A DNA stretch of 64,000 nucleotides from Camarhynchus parvulus (taxonomy: Eukaryota; Chordata; Aves; Passeriformes; Thraupidae), in the NCBI RefSeq assembly GCF_901933205.1, contig NC_044582.1, positions 18,761,820 through 18,825,819 on the forward strand, read 5' to 3'. Every line of letters starts with the position of its first letter. Position 1 is the stretch's first letter. This document shows, piece by piece, positions 54,156 to 64,000 of this stretch. The notes under the pieces are model-generated. The model was not told the origin of the DNA, ran no database searches, and worked only from the letters and a program-made list of their open reading frames with translations. A program made the translations under genes and the position numbers.

Positions 54156-55618
54156 GAAAGTTGTTATTGTTGTTTGCAGCAGCACAGATCTTTTGGGAGT
54201 GAGGAGGGAGAGCTGCTTGGAGCTTTTCAGAAGAAAAGTGTAACTTTAGGTTTTTATTGCCCTTTCATAGCTGCAAACATCACCTTTTAGATCTCCATGA
54301 ACTTGTCCTTGTTGAGCTCCAAGCTTGCCTAACAACCTGCTCCTTGTGCTTTTGGTAAACAAGATAATGCCCAGGGAGAGGGGATATTTATCCCTGGGCA
54401 GGCAGGGCTGTGCTCTAGAACAAGCAGAATTTCCTGCTGCTCCCTTCTTGTGCTGTTAGAGCATGGAGCAGCTCTTTGGGTGCGATGGAGGGAGAGGGAG
54501 GAGGCGTTGGGAGGTTTTCTGCCTCAGCAGCCCTGGGCAGTGCTGGCTGGCAGGGCTCACAGCCTGCCAGGAGGAGCAGCTTGGAGCAGCCTTGGTGCTC
54601 CTGCTGTTTGAAACCTCAAGCACAGGAGCTGCTGGGCCTTTTGAACTCGCTGATCAAAAAGCAGGGCTTGGGAGGATCTCCAGGAAACCAGTAAATGGGC
54701 TTGGGAAAGATGTCTTTGAAAATCTGTTCTGTTGGGGTTTTTTATCTGGGCTCGTGTTGGCTCTTTGTGGCTGTGACAGATTGAAACTCAGTTTATTTTC
54801 TATATTTATTGAAATGACAGGTGGATCCTGTGTCATTTGGACTTGGGGCTTTAGAGAAAATCAAGTTCTTAATACAGTTGAAGTTGGCAACACTCTGTCT
54901 GTCTCCTCAGTGTTACATTTAAGCCATCTATATTAAACCCAGGATTGAAGAATTACTGATTTCACAGGGATTTGGTTGTCTGATAAAGCATTTGACTTAG
55001 GAAAAATCTTAATCTTTGTTTTTACATGCAAAATCTGTTGTCAGGCATGCTGAGTGGGTTTTCACCTAATTCTGGTTTTGGGCCTGTGGGTGTAAGCAGG
55101 AGGCTGCTGGTGTCATGTCAAATTTTGTCAAAAAACATTGCCATGAATCAGGTCAATATTTGGAATTTCTCAGGAGCACCATTCCAGCACAAAGGAGAAC
55201 CTTTAAAGGATGCTTAAACCTTTAATTCTGGCAAAGAAACGTGATTTAGATACAAATACGGCTTAAACTGCAGCAGTCCCCTCTCCCCTTTTCCCTCTGG
55301 CAGGTGGGATGGAATGGGTTGCTGCAGCTGCACTGAAATCCAGCATCCTCTGGGATGAATGCCTGCCTGTGAAGCAGTCAGTCCCACGTGGAATGAGATG
55401 CCAGTAGCTGCTTGTTTTCCCTGGTTTATTTTTCCAAGCAAGCACTCTGGCCCGCTGGGTTTCCTTTGATACCTGAAGTTGCACTGTGAGAACTTGCTCG
55501 GTTTTTCAAACAAACCAACAATCAAAGGCAAAGGCTCCTGTTGCTGTAACCTCTGGTAGCTGCACCAAGGAATTCTGCCTGATTCATGTTGTGCTTTATT
55601 CTTTCTTCTTTCTTCCAG

Positions 55619-55726
55619 GGGCAATAAGCCAGAGATGACTGACAAGATGTCGAGCTTCCTTCATATTGGAGATATTTGTTCTCTCTATGCAGAGGGCTCA
55701 ACAAATGGATTTATTAGCACTTTGGG
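55619..55726 (+). CDS. ITPR1: ITPR1 first coding exon
   Basis: Acceptor TCTTCCAG, a 16-base leader GGGCAATAAGCCAGAG, then ATG at 55635 and 30 codons plus two bases before donor GTAAGA. ATG context has G at -3. A second in-frame ATG is codon 5. Confidence 0.96.
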
Positions 55727-58700
55727 GTAAGAACAGCTGTTCTCTTGTATTAAAAACCCTGTAAGAAAGACTAGCAGAGCTCAGCTAGCTCTCCTGAGCC
55801 TGATCCCAGGGAATACTGGCTAAAGCAAGGGAGCTTTATGGATGGACTTGGCCCTAAATGTAAAAATAGACTAAAGTGAATATGGCAAGGTAAATTTTTG
55901 GAGGCTGGAAAGTGTATCCATGGCTGTGGTGCAGTTTAACGTCCTTGGTGGGGAGGAAGAAGGGGGTAGAGGGGAATGAATGCAATCCAATGATTTTCAT
56001 GTTGTTGTCTGTCCCGTGTCCGTCCGTGTGTCCCGTCCTGTCCCTCCCTGCCCCTTCCCCCAGTCAGGGATGAGCAGACCCTGCACTCTGCTGACTGCAC
56101 AAAGGAGGTAGCACAGGCACTGGAAGTCGTGTAAAAAACATAGATATCTAACAAAAAAATAAATCAAATCCCTGAGCCAAGTGGTTTAAATCCCAGTAAC
56201 TCACCACTACAGCTAGTTTGGCCTTAAAATTGAAGTTTAATTTGAGGTTTCTCCTACGAACAAAATTGTTTTTCTCCTATCAAAGGAGAAGATGTTTTGA
56301 CCCTTGTGCTTTGCCAGAGCTCTGGAGCTGCAGTGGGAGCTGTGTTGTGCCAGCTCCTGCCCCCTGTGCTTCCCACAGAGCCGCTTTGTGCTGCCTCCAC
56401 AAGGCCAGGGGCAGGTGCTCTGCAGCAGGAGAGGGGAATGCTGCTCCATCAACCACAGAAGTAGCTTTTCACATGGGAAAAGCACGAGCTGGCAGAGCAG
56501 AGCCATGGGGTTGGAGCACAGCTCTGAGGAGAGCCAGGGAATGTTTGATCCTGCTGAGGAGGAACCTCTGCAAACATCAGGAGCTGGGTGCTGCCTGGGG
56601 AGGAGCCCTTGCAGGGTGAGAAGCTCCAGGAGCACCTGTGGCCCCTGCTCCCGAGGGCAGGAGCACACACACAACCTGCTCTCTCTCATTTCCAGTAGCC
56701 CTAAGGGCCTCAGGGTGGGTACAGTCACAGGACATTTTTTGATGCCTACAGCCCAGATGCATCTGATAAATGGAGCTGCCAAGCAGGGTACAGAGCCAGC
56801 ATCCTGGTAAGTGCCTCGGCAGGAAACGATGGGCCGCAGTCTCACCTGAGTGACTCCAAACTAACTTGTAGGTTTAGTCCTCTAGCTATTAGGATTCTGG
56901 AAAATAAGGGGGCAGAGAAGGAAGCAGACACTGAAGATGCACCATGATCTATTATAGGAAAGAGAAGAAAATATGGGATGCTGCCAGAAAGGAGAGAAGG
57001 TATGATAAAAGCAAGGGATGTAGTAAGTAGGGTCGGTCGAATAGTATTTGGCAAATGTATTTGACAAATTTCCCAGGTCCTGGTCAAATATGCCACGTGC
57101 ACTGTGCAGCCCTGGATCAGCTGTGTGACGGGCCAAATACTATCTGCTGAACACTGGCAACATGAGTTATCCTCTCCAGCTGCCTATTGTTTCTCTTCCC
57201 AGTCCTGAAGCGAGTTTGGCAGTAAATAACTGCAGGCCAAGTAGAAAGTTGTTCTGCCATGTGGATCCCATGCATGAACAGTATGCAGTGGCTGTGGCTT
57301 CTGAGGGCATTGCTGAGCAGATGTTTTTCACCATGGCTGGTCCTTGTGGACATGACAGGCCCCAAGCACGTGTTATTTCCTAGGCTCGATGAGATGTTCT
57401 CATGGCAGGCCTAAAGACCCCTCAGTGTTCAGGCCTTCTCTTTGATTTGGTTAGTGCTGTTTTAAGGTAACTGCATTATATAATGGCCACATATCTCTGA
57501 GCCTAATTTAAGCCAGAAATCCGAATTGCTACGTGAAACATGAAATGCATTATCATCTTAATAAGCCTCTGTAATCAAATTAGTTTTGTCCCATATTTAA
57601 TTTAGTCTTTGTCCTGGAGAAAATTAAAGCAGCAAAGGAAAGATTTGGTGTAATTGTCCTCCAGCCCATGTGGAGTTTTGACAGTCTGATGTCATAACGA
57701 TGTGTAATGACTTGTTATGTGGTTCCTGAAGGTTGAGGAGCAGATACCACTCACTCTACATTCTAATGCTGTCCTAAATCTCTGAAGATTGTTCCTATTG
57801 AATATTCCTAATGACATGTTGCTTAATCAGAAGTTTACTCTTGCTGTTTCCCAAACTCAGTGCTGTCATCATGATGATTACTGGTGTACAATATATCCTC
57901 TTTTGTGTTCCTCACCCTGTAAAATTTTCCTCTTACTAGTTTGGGAATTTCCTCTTTACTTTCAGCTTAATCTCAGATGAGAGGGATGTATTGCACTGAG
58001 ATTATCTGTATGGGATGATCAGAGTAACCTATTTCCTGGATATTTTTGGCCCTTTGTTCACCAGAAGCAGGTGCTTCAGCTCAAATGTTAATACCCTTCA
58101 TGCTGGAGCACCTATATATAAATATATATATATATATAGTACTGAGTAGGGAGAAAATCCATGGGGAAAAAGCAATTCACTCTGAATGTTTGCATATGCA
58201 AATCTTAGATGCATTAAACTGTTGAGCCCTCTTAGTTTCTCTGATCTCTTAATTTTCATGCACTTCCTTATTTTCTCTAATTGTTGTCTCAAGATGCTCC
58301 CTGCATGTGAGCAGCCTCTGCAAGGAACAACTCTCATATTCTAGGTCTCAGTCTTCCTCCAGTTGATTCTGCATGAGAATGGACCTCTCAAACCTTTGAC
58401 CTTGGAGTTTTACTTTCTACATTTGTGTAGAAAGCCTCTTTGACAGATTGGTTGTAAGGGGCCAAATTGAGTCATTTAGGATCAAATCAAGCCCCAAAGT
58501 GTTTGGTTACAGGTGCAATTTTCCAGTCTGGGAAAAGCCCAATTCCACCTCGATCCAAAGCTGCTCAGGCAGAGCAGTGGGAACAGGGGCTTCCTACCTA
58601 TTCCCTTTGTTCTGTGGGATTTCAGCTGACCCTGTGGGGGTTTTGCAGGGACACACAGCTCTGTCCTGGCATTCCCTCTTGGAATCTCTTGGGCTTGCTT

Positions 58701-59349
58701 GTCCAGCTTCCCCTCTTCCTGGCAGAACAGGAGGAGGTTGGCTCAGTCCCTCAGCTCACCTGGTGAGCAGGAGGGTACGTTTGTGCCTTCCTTTCTCTCA
58801 GGAGTCAATTTTTATTGTGGCAGTGACTCTTCCTGCCATTTCTTAATACTTGAGGGCTCACAGGGTCAGTGTCCAGTTTGCATAGCTGTCATATTTTCCT
58901 GTTCTCTATTCATACAAACACATTTGCAGCGTGACTCAAATCTGTCCAAGAGGCAGGAGCTGTCCTGAGGCTGTCTGTCACCTCCCTAGAATATGGGCTG
59001 TTCTGTCTGCACCTCGAGCAGGGCACATAAGGATGATGCAGAACACAGGAGCAATGACTTATTTATTGTCCCACCTACCAGGAGCAAAGCTCTGGGCAAC
59101 AGTAAAAAACAGCTGCATGCTTCTTAGAAAGATCTGGCATAAGTTGGCATTTGGGGAATGTCTTCTGCTGAAGTGGCCACTCAGATGAAATATTGCAAGT
59201 GAACGACTTTGGTTTTGTGACGAGGATGGAGGGGGCTGCAGGGGATGGGATCTCACTTCTCTGCTCATTTCTTTGCAGCCTTGTGGATGATCGGTGTGTG
59301 GTACAGCCAGAAGCAGGTGATCTTAACAACCCACCCAAAAAATTCAGAG
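55635..59349 (+). CDS. ITPR1: ITPR1, inositol 1,4,5-trisphosphate receptor type 1 (first two coding exons)
   Basis: Coding exons 55635-55726 and 59279-59349 join in frame and give the first 54 residues plus one base of the next codon. They read [51 protein letters not shown] and KFR. This is almost identical to the start of human ITPR1 (MSDKM..., with Ser2 as Thr here and QPETG as QPEAG). The segment begins the N-terminal suppressor domain, a beta-trefoil that tunes IP3 affinity of the tetrameric ER calcium-release channel. The full protein is about 2,700 residues, so well under 3% lies in this window. The rest continues to the right. Confidence 0.97.
57041..57143. repeat. Nested inverted repeat in ITPR1 intron 2
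   Basis: Outer arms ATAGTATTTGGC (57041-57052) and GCCAAATACTAT (57132-57143) are a perfect 12-base match. Inner arms TATTTGAC (57058-57065) and GTCAAATA (57083-57090) are a perfect 8-base match enclosing 17 bases. The family is not recognised. It could be an old transposon end pair, a structured element or chance. Confidence 0.7.
58113..58138. repeat. (TA)n microsatellite
   Basis: Alternating TA run with one interruption (TATATATAAATATATATA). Confidence 0.9.
59279..59349 (+). CDS. ITPR1: ITPR1 second coding exon
   Basis: 71 bp. The first base completes Gly31, then [20 protein letters not shown] and KFR follow, and the last G starts the next codon (Asp in the family). Borders are acceptor CTTTGCAG and donor GTAAGT. 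Confidence 0.96.
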
Positions 59350-59514
59350 GTAAGTTGGTCAGACAGCTCCTTACCCATTCCTGCCTAGGAATGATTCTTT
59401 GTTTTGTGCAGTGATGTATAACAGTCTCTGACCTCTGTGCTTTCTGTGGCATATTTTAGTGTCATCTTCTTCCACGGATGGCAACTCATGAGGGAAAAAT
59501 GTGTGTGTGTTGTC

Positions 59515-59912
59515 TGTGGTGGTTTAACCTGAGTCAGCCCCACCCAGTGGGATGGGGAGAGAATTGGGAGAGGAAGGGTGTTCAGATGAAGCAGTTCAGT
59601 AGATAAAGGAACAGCTTCACCCAGCAGCAAAGCTGAAGAGTGAATTGATTCCCATTTCCCATGGGCAGGCAGGTGTTGGGCTGAGACAGATGCCACCTCT
59701 GCAGGCACTCCCAGCTCCGTGTCCTGCTGTGCTGGGCTGTGCCCCCAGCTCCTGTGTGCCCCCAGCCCTCACAGGGAGGTGGGGAGCAGAGATCTGCTCA
59801 GCAGTAACTGAAACACCCCTGTGTTAGCAACAGCTTCCAGCACAAATGCAAAATGTGGCTCTACCAGCTACTGCAAGGAAAATTAACTCTGTCCCAGCCA
59901 AACCCAGGAATG
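59515..59912 (-). mobile_element. Endogenous retrovirus solo LTR, shortened
   Basis: On the plus strand it begins TGTGGTGGTTTAACC, continues with CCCAGTGGGATGGGGAGAGA, and ends GAAAATTAACTCTGTCCCAG then CCAAACCCAG. These are the two ends of a common avian LTR type whose sense strand starts TGTGCTGGTTTTGGCTGGGA, so it lies on the minus strand. Much of the middle is missing or decayed. No internal region and no clear target duplication. Confidence 0.82.
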
Positions 59913-61254
59913 AAGAAAGCTGTGTGAGGGGATGGGGTTGAGGTTGTCAGTTGTTTGCTTTTCAGATCTCTCCAAATGTTCACAATCCCCGGGAATTTAA
60001 TTTCTTTTTCTCCAGTCTATCACACCTTCTTTCTAATTACCCAGTACTAGACCTCAGGGAGGAAGAAAATAAAAAGGAGCAAGTGTTAGCCACAACTATT
60101 GTTATCTGACCTAATTTGATATGAGCTACCTTGGGCTTTGCTTTCATTCTGCCAGGAAACTTATGCTCAGTGATAAGAAATTACTGCTCTGCTTTTCAGT
60201 TTGGCAAGGGCTGACTTGTTCAAGAAAGGCCTCAGACAGGAAGAGAAGCACTCGCTTGGCTTTATTTGCCAAGACCTTGAATTCTTTTCCTCACCCCTGG
60301 GTTGCATCTTTCGCCGACAGGATAACTCAGCCAAATATTCTACAATTTTGGTCTGGATTTTATTGTTTCAGGTGTAGCAGCACCTGTGTCTTGTTTCTTT
60401 GGATGAATCTGTTTCCTTGGTTATGCTTTGCCTTTATCAGGGTCTCAGAATCACCATAATTCTGTTCAGGTTTGGCCAGAACTGCAGGTGATTGCCCTTG
60501 AACATCATGTACAGTCTGTACAGCTGGTTTTGCCTGCTGTTTTTTGGGTGGTTTTGGGGTTTTTTGCCATGACATGATGTCACATATAATGAAGCTCTCC
60601 TTTTAAAATATTGCTGAAGTCTGTGAGTTCTTGTTGGTTTTTCTCCCTTTTTCCTGGAAAACTGAAGAGCTGATAATTGAAACACTAAAGAGGCAACCTG
60701 GGGAAGGTTCAGCATTCAGTGGTAAGCTCTCCAAGAAAGAACAATGTTGTTATGTGAAGCAGAGCCTTGACTTTTGAGGCATTCTTGATGTTAAAATTGT
60801 GTGGAAGAATAAAAGCAGATTTGACTGAGACTGCTGGGTGCAGAGGGAGGTGGAGGGAGAGACAGGGAGAGAGGAAAGAATGAGAAAAAGGCAATTCTTG
60901 CTAGCACAGTTTAGGAACTGCAAGTACAGAGAGACATTTGTCTGACATAAAACACCATGGTTAGACATTGTAAATGTTCTCATATTACTTATAATTTATA
61001 CAGGGAGAAAGAATGGTGTGAACCTTTTCCAACCTTTGTAGTTACTTCAGTGAAGCTTTCATGGGGAGGTTTATGCTTAATGGTAAATGGCAACAAAAGT
61101 CATAAAATTTTAGCAGGCTTTTTCTCTTCTTTATACACATACTTTGTAAGTGTAGTCTGAGATAAAATGCCTTCTGTGATAAATATATTCAGAAGCAGTA
61201 ATTGTGGAGTTTATCACCTCATCCTCACCAGAAATGGAAAATAACCCATTTTTA

Positions 61255-61362
61255 TGCAGCTGGGTGGGGCTTGGAGCAGCCTGGGCTAGGGGAGGGTGTC
61301 CCTGCCATGGACAGGGTGAGTTTTGAGGTCCCTTCCAGCCCAAACCACCCTGGGAATTATGC
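61255..61362 (+). repeat. CR1 LINE 3' fragment
   Basis: It contains GGGTGGGGCTTGGAGCAGCC, GGTGTCCCTGCCATGGACAG and GTCCCTTCCAGCCCAAACCA. Confidence 0.87.
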
Positions 61363-62473
61363 TGGTGATCACAGCAGCTGCAGGCCTCAGGAGTGGGGTC
61401 AGGCACTGGTTCACATTCATTATAAAGGAATGTTCTGAAGTCTTCTTGGAGTAAGAAGAAAATGAATCAAATGGAAGTAAATGAAATTTGCACTGTACCC
61501 TTCCAGAGGGCTGGGAAAACACTGCTGTGGTTCTGTGACCTGCTTTGTGTCCCTGTGCTCCAAGGTGTCCAGGTGCAGGTCAGTCCCCTCTGGGAGGGAC
61601 ACTGAGCCTGCCGCCTTTGGCCAGGCTTGGGGATCTTCTTTTGGGCACCATTTTTTGAAAAGTGTCATTTTGAGCTTCTTAGAGCAGCTCTGTCTCCCGT
61701 GGACAGATGTAAAACTGTTGTTAATACAAATTTCATGCTTAATCAACGTGAGGAGAGATCTCTAGGAGCAAGATTGTCTGCTTAGATATGCATAGATGAC
61801 TCCAGGAAAATTCAGTGTGAAACTCAAGCCTGTCTATCCAGTGGCAGAATGAATCCACCCTGCTTTTTCCCTAACCACAGGTACTTCAGGTTGTAAAAAG
61901 TCATGTTGCCAAGGCTACGTTTAATCCCTTGCATCTGGTGGCAGCAGCAAGGCCCTGCTCTAGAGGGTGGGGGGTTTTCTTTCCACTTCAGACCCTTGAA
62001 ATGGAGCAGAGCTGCTGTGCACAAAGTGGGGCTGTGTGCGCCACCCCTGTGCCTGCAGAGAGGGATTTGGCAGCAGTGCCTAAATGTGAGTGTGTTCTGT
62101 CACTAAACACTGCTAACCTGCTGCTGCTGTGAAAACAGCCCTGCCTGAGGAATGTGTTCCTACAAACAGCCCCTTCCCAGCTGAGCTGGGGTTGGTGTGC
62201 TGGGAAATCACTGCTTGGAGAAGGACTGGCTTGGAGGCCCAGAGGGAATCAGGGTGTGAGTGTGGTGGGACAGGAGGATGGGGGGGGACAGAAGGAGCAG
62301 AGGCATCCTGGGGACACCAGCGCTGCCTTTGTTGACAGGAGTGGTGGGAAAAGTTGGCTGGCAGATGGAGCTGATGGTGGGGGAGACCTGGAAAGGGTGA
62401 GGTGCAAGGGGCAGCTGAGAGTCAGAGGGGAGTGATGCTCAGGGTTGGAGTGTGGAGTAAAAGTGCACAGGAG

Positions 62474-62818
62474 CCGGTTTAAAGGAGCGCCAAGGGGAGC
62501 TGGTTTAAAGGAGCGCCAAGGGGGAGACGGTTTAAAGGAGCGCAAAGGGGGAGCCGGTTTAAAGGAGCGCAAAGGGGAGACGGTTTAAAGGAGCGCAAAG
62601 GGGGAGCCGGTTTAAAGGAGCGCAAAGGGGAGACGGTTTAAAGGAGCGCAAAGGGGAGCCGGTTTAAAGGAGCGCAAAGGGGAGACGGTTTAAAGGAGCG
62701 CAAAGGGGAGCTGGTTTAAAGGAGCGCAAAGGGGGAGACGGTTTAAAGGAGCACAAATGAGATAATTTAAAGGAGCGCAAAGGAGACGGTTTAAAGGAGC
62801 GCCAAGGGGAGACGGTTT
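62474..62818 (+). repeat. Minisatellite, about 13 units of 24-28 bp, in ITPR1 intron 3
   Basis: The unit GGTTTAAAGGAGCGCAAAGG is followed by GGAGAC, GGAGCC or GGAGCT. In the middle of the array GAC-ending and GCC-ending units alternate, which points to amplification of a 52-54 bp dimer. End units are more diverged (GCACAAATGAGAT, GCGCCAAGG). The array stops at an A run at 62820. Each unit carries the palindrome TTTAAA and a CpG. Confidence 0.95.
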
Positions 62819-62829
62819 TAAAAAAAAAA

Positions 62830-63716
62830 ATTCCAGGGTTATTAGATGGAAAAAAGTGAAGTGCTGGAGCTGGAAGGAGCTCCAGAGGAAGGTAGTGCAG
62901 CACACTCAAGTTCCTGTGAGTATTTACCTGCAGTTATTTCGCATGGTAAATGCTGTGGTGCCTCTAGGTCATTAAAATATTCATTGGATCAGTGGAAGGT
63001 GTGAAGGCTGATTCTTTTTCTTGCTGTTTTCCATCCCAAGCAGAATTATTTAGCACCTGAGGTCAGTGGTTTGAGGTTGGATGGCAATTATGGTCTAAGA
63101 TTTCAGTGGATTTTTTTTTTTTTCTGGCTTTCTGTGTCCACTTTAAACACAGTGGTTTGGGTGTGTTTGGGTTTTTTTTCAAGTACAGCATTTCTCTGGC
63201 CCTTCATGCCTCCAGCTCCAAACAATTCAAAAGTCCTCTAAAACTGCTTTTCAAAATGTGAAGACTGAAGAGTGCATTCATTAGTGTTTCTTTTTAATAA
63301 TGTTAATATGCAAAAGAGGTTTTTTTTTACTTAACTGTTGTAAATGTACCATGTACAGATGAGATTCCTGGAAGAAATCCTGGTTGTATGAGTCTCCAAA
63401 AAAAGAAAGAGTGTGACATTCCCTTAGTTATCTGCACTTCTTTAAACAGAAAAGACATTTAATGTTTTTTATTAAGCTCCAGTTGCCATCCTTGAGTGTG
63501 ACTGTGCAGCTGAAGAGGGGCTATAAATGAATTTCCTTTGAACGTGCATGGATTGATGTGGGAAGTGTGAACTGGAGCTGACCCTCAGCTGGGCTGGAGA
63601 TGGAATTTCCACTGGAAATCATTCCTGCTGAGGTACACACACAGATCCTTGTTCTGCAGGTGCCACTCTGCCCTGCCCTGGTGCAGGAGCTGCAGCAGAG
63701 CCCAGGGCTGGAGGTT
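62830..63716. other. Intronic DNA, nothing recognised
   Basis: AT-rich with several T runs. No exon, repeat family or RNA gene recognised. Confidence 0.5.
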
Positions 63717-63900
63717 TGGTGTGGAGCTGCTGCTCTGTGCTCTCAGTGAGCTGGCCTGTGCATTTGCAGGGGTTCATTTGTGTTCATTGGTGCTGGAGCT
63801 GCTGCTCTGTGCTCTCAGGGAGCTGGACTCAGGGAGCTGGACTCTGCATTTCCAGGGGTTTATTTGTGTTCACTGGTGCTGGAGCACAGCCCTGTGCCGA
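63717..63900 (+). repeat. Tandem duplication of about 71-85 bp
   Basis: Two copies run from GGAGCTGCTGCTCTGTGCTC through TTCATTTGTGTTCATTGGTG or its near copy, and a third copy is partial. The second copy has an internal 13-14 bp doubling of GGGAGCTGGACTC. Long plus-strand frames here are by-products. Confidence 0.85.
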
Positions 63901-64000
63901 GCCCAACGTGTTTGTTTAATGCAAGACACTGCTACTACAGCAAAACAGTCTGGCTGACAGGCTTCTTAGGGAAATTCCTTACAGCTCTTTATTTGGGATG

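Larger units (their letters stand above)
41261..55618 (+). other. ITPR1: ITPR1 intron 1 (14.4 kb)
   Basis: Donor GTACGG, acceptor with a long pyrimidine tract ending TCTTTCTTCCAG. It holds tandem repeats at 41345-41467, 45409-45671 and 47776-47836, and CR1 pieces near 43.5, 44.5, 46.1 and 46.5 kb. The remainder is unique. No coding exon is recognised. GC-rich overlapping frames at 47.2-47.9 kb are not supported. Confidence 0.75.
55727..59278 (+). other. ITPR1: ITPR1 intron 2
   Basis: 3.55 kb. It holds a nested inverted repeat at 57041-57143, a (TA)n run at 58113-58138, and no CR1 piece I can see. No exon-like frame is supported. Confidence 0.85.
59350..64000 (+). other. ITPR1: ITPR1 intron 3 (runs off the window)
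   Basis: At least 4.65 kb. It holds an LTR at 59515-59912, a CR1 piece at 61255-61362, the 26-bp array at 62474-62818 and a tandem duplication near 63.8 kb. I looked for the next ITPR1 exon (CLFKLCPMNRYSAQKQ) and did not find it. Confidence 0.85.

Noticed and set aside
57162..57383. 73-codon frame after the inverted repeat, looking like an unannotated exon
   Set aside because: It has no splice-phase fit with the flanking ITPR1 exons and no likeness to the receptor. At most it is a conserved or repeated non-coding stretch.
41261..64000. Possible homologue of the human EGOT non-coding RNA inside ITPR1
   Set aside because: EGOT lies in an ITPR1 intron in human, but I have no sequence feature by which to recognise it here.
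1..64000. tRNA, rRNA, CRISPR arrays, operons, ribosome binding sites and phage or plasmid genes
   Set aside because: None seen. The gene structure and repeats are those of a vertebrate nuclear genome, and the repeat arrays lack CRISPR spacer structure.

Overview
The window looks like nuclear DNA from a bird, most likely a songbird. It contains intron-split vertebrate genes with GT-AG borders and CpG-rich promoters. It also contains many 3'-end pieces of the avian LINE CR1 and several long terminal repeats (LTRs) of types I recognise from avian, and in part passerine, genomes. I see no bacterial, plasmid or phage features. The gene order SETMAR (+), SUMF1 (-), ITPR1 (+) matches human 3p26.

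Layout. 1-9.3 kb: intergenic DNA with CR1 pieces, an LTR at about 4.4-4.8 kb and a probable second LTR at about 8.4-8.86 kb. 9.34-11.79 kb: the complete two-exon SETMAR-type gene, which encodes a 289-residue SET-domain methyltransferase with no mariner transposase part. 11.8-15.1 kb: intergenic. 15.13-36.3 kb: complete SUMF1 (formylglycine-generating enzyme) on the minus strand. Nine coding exons join in frame to 353 codons plus stop. 36.3-41.1 kb: the divergent spacer between the SUMF1 and ITPR1 promoters, with a C-rich minisatellite, an LTR and a CR1. 41.1-64 kb: the 5' end of ITPR1 (type 1 IP3 receptor). It has a non-coding first exon in a CpG island, a 14.4 kb intron, the start-codon exon at 55,619, a second coding exon at 59,279, and then an intron running off the window. 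These introns hold CR1 pieces, an LTR, two clear minisatellites and a nested inverted repeat.

The three genes do not form a functional unit. SETMAR-type protein is a nuclear lysine methyltransferase. SUMF1 activates sulfatases in the endoplasmic reticulum. ITPR1 is the ER calcium-release channel. SETMAR and SUMF1 converge, with about 3.3 kb between their predicted poly(A) signals. SUMF1 and ITPR1 diverge across about 4.8 kb.

Most notable observations: a perfect 10-bp CLEAR/TFEB-type palindrome 30-39 bp upstream of the SUMF1 start codon; loss of the P1 arginine of the furin site known in human FGE; two tiny upstream ORFs in ITPR1 exon 1; a roughly 26-bp tandem array with alternating unit types in ITPR1; and a nested inverted repeat at 57.04-57.14 kb. 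I found no convincing wholly new gene system. Exon borders were read by eye from splice signals, reading frame and remembered family sequence. Repeat borders are approximate.
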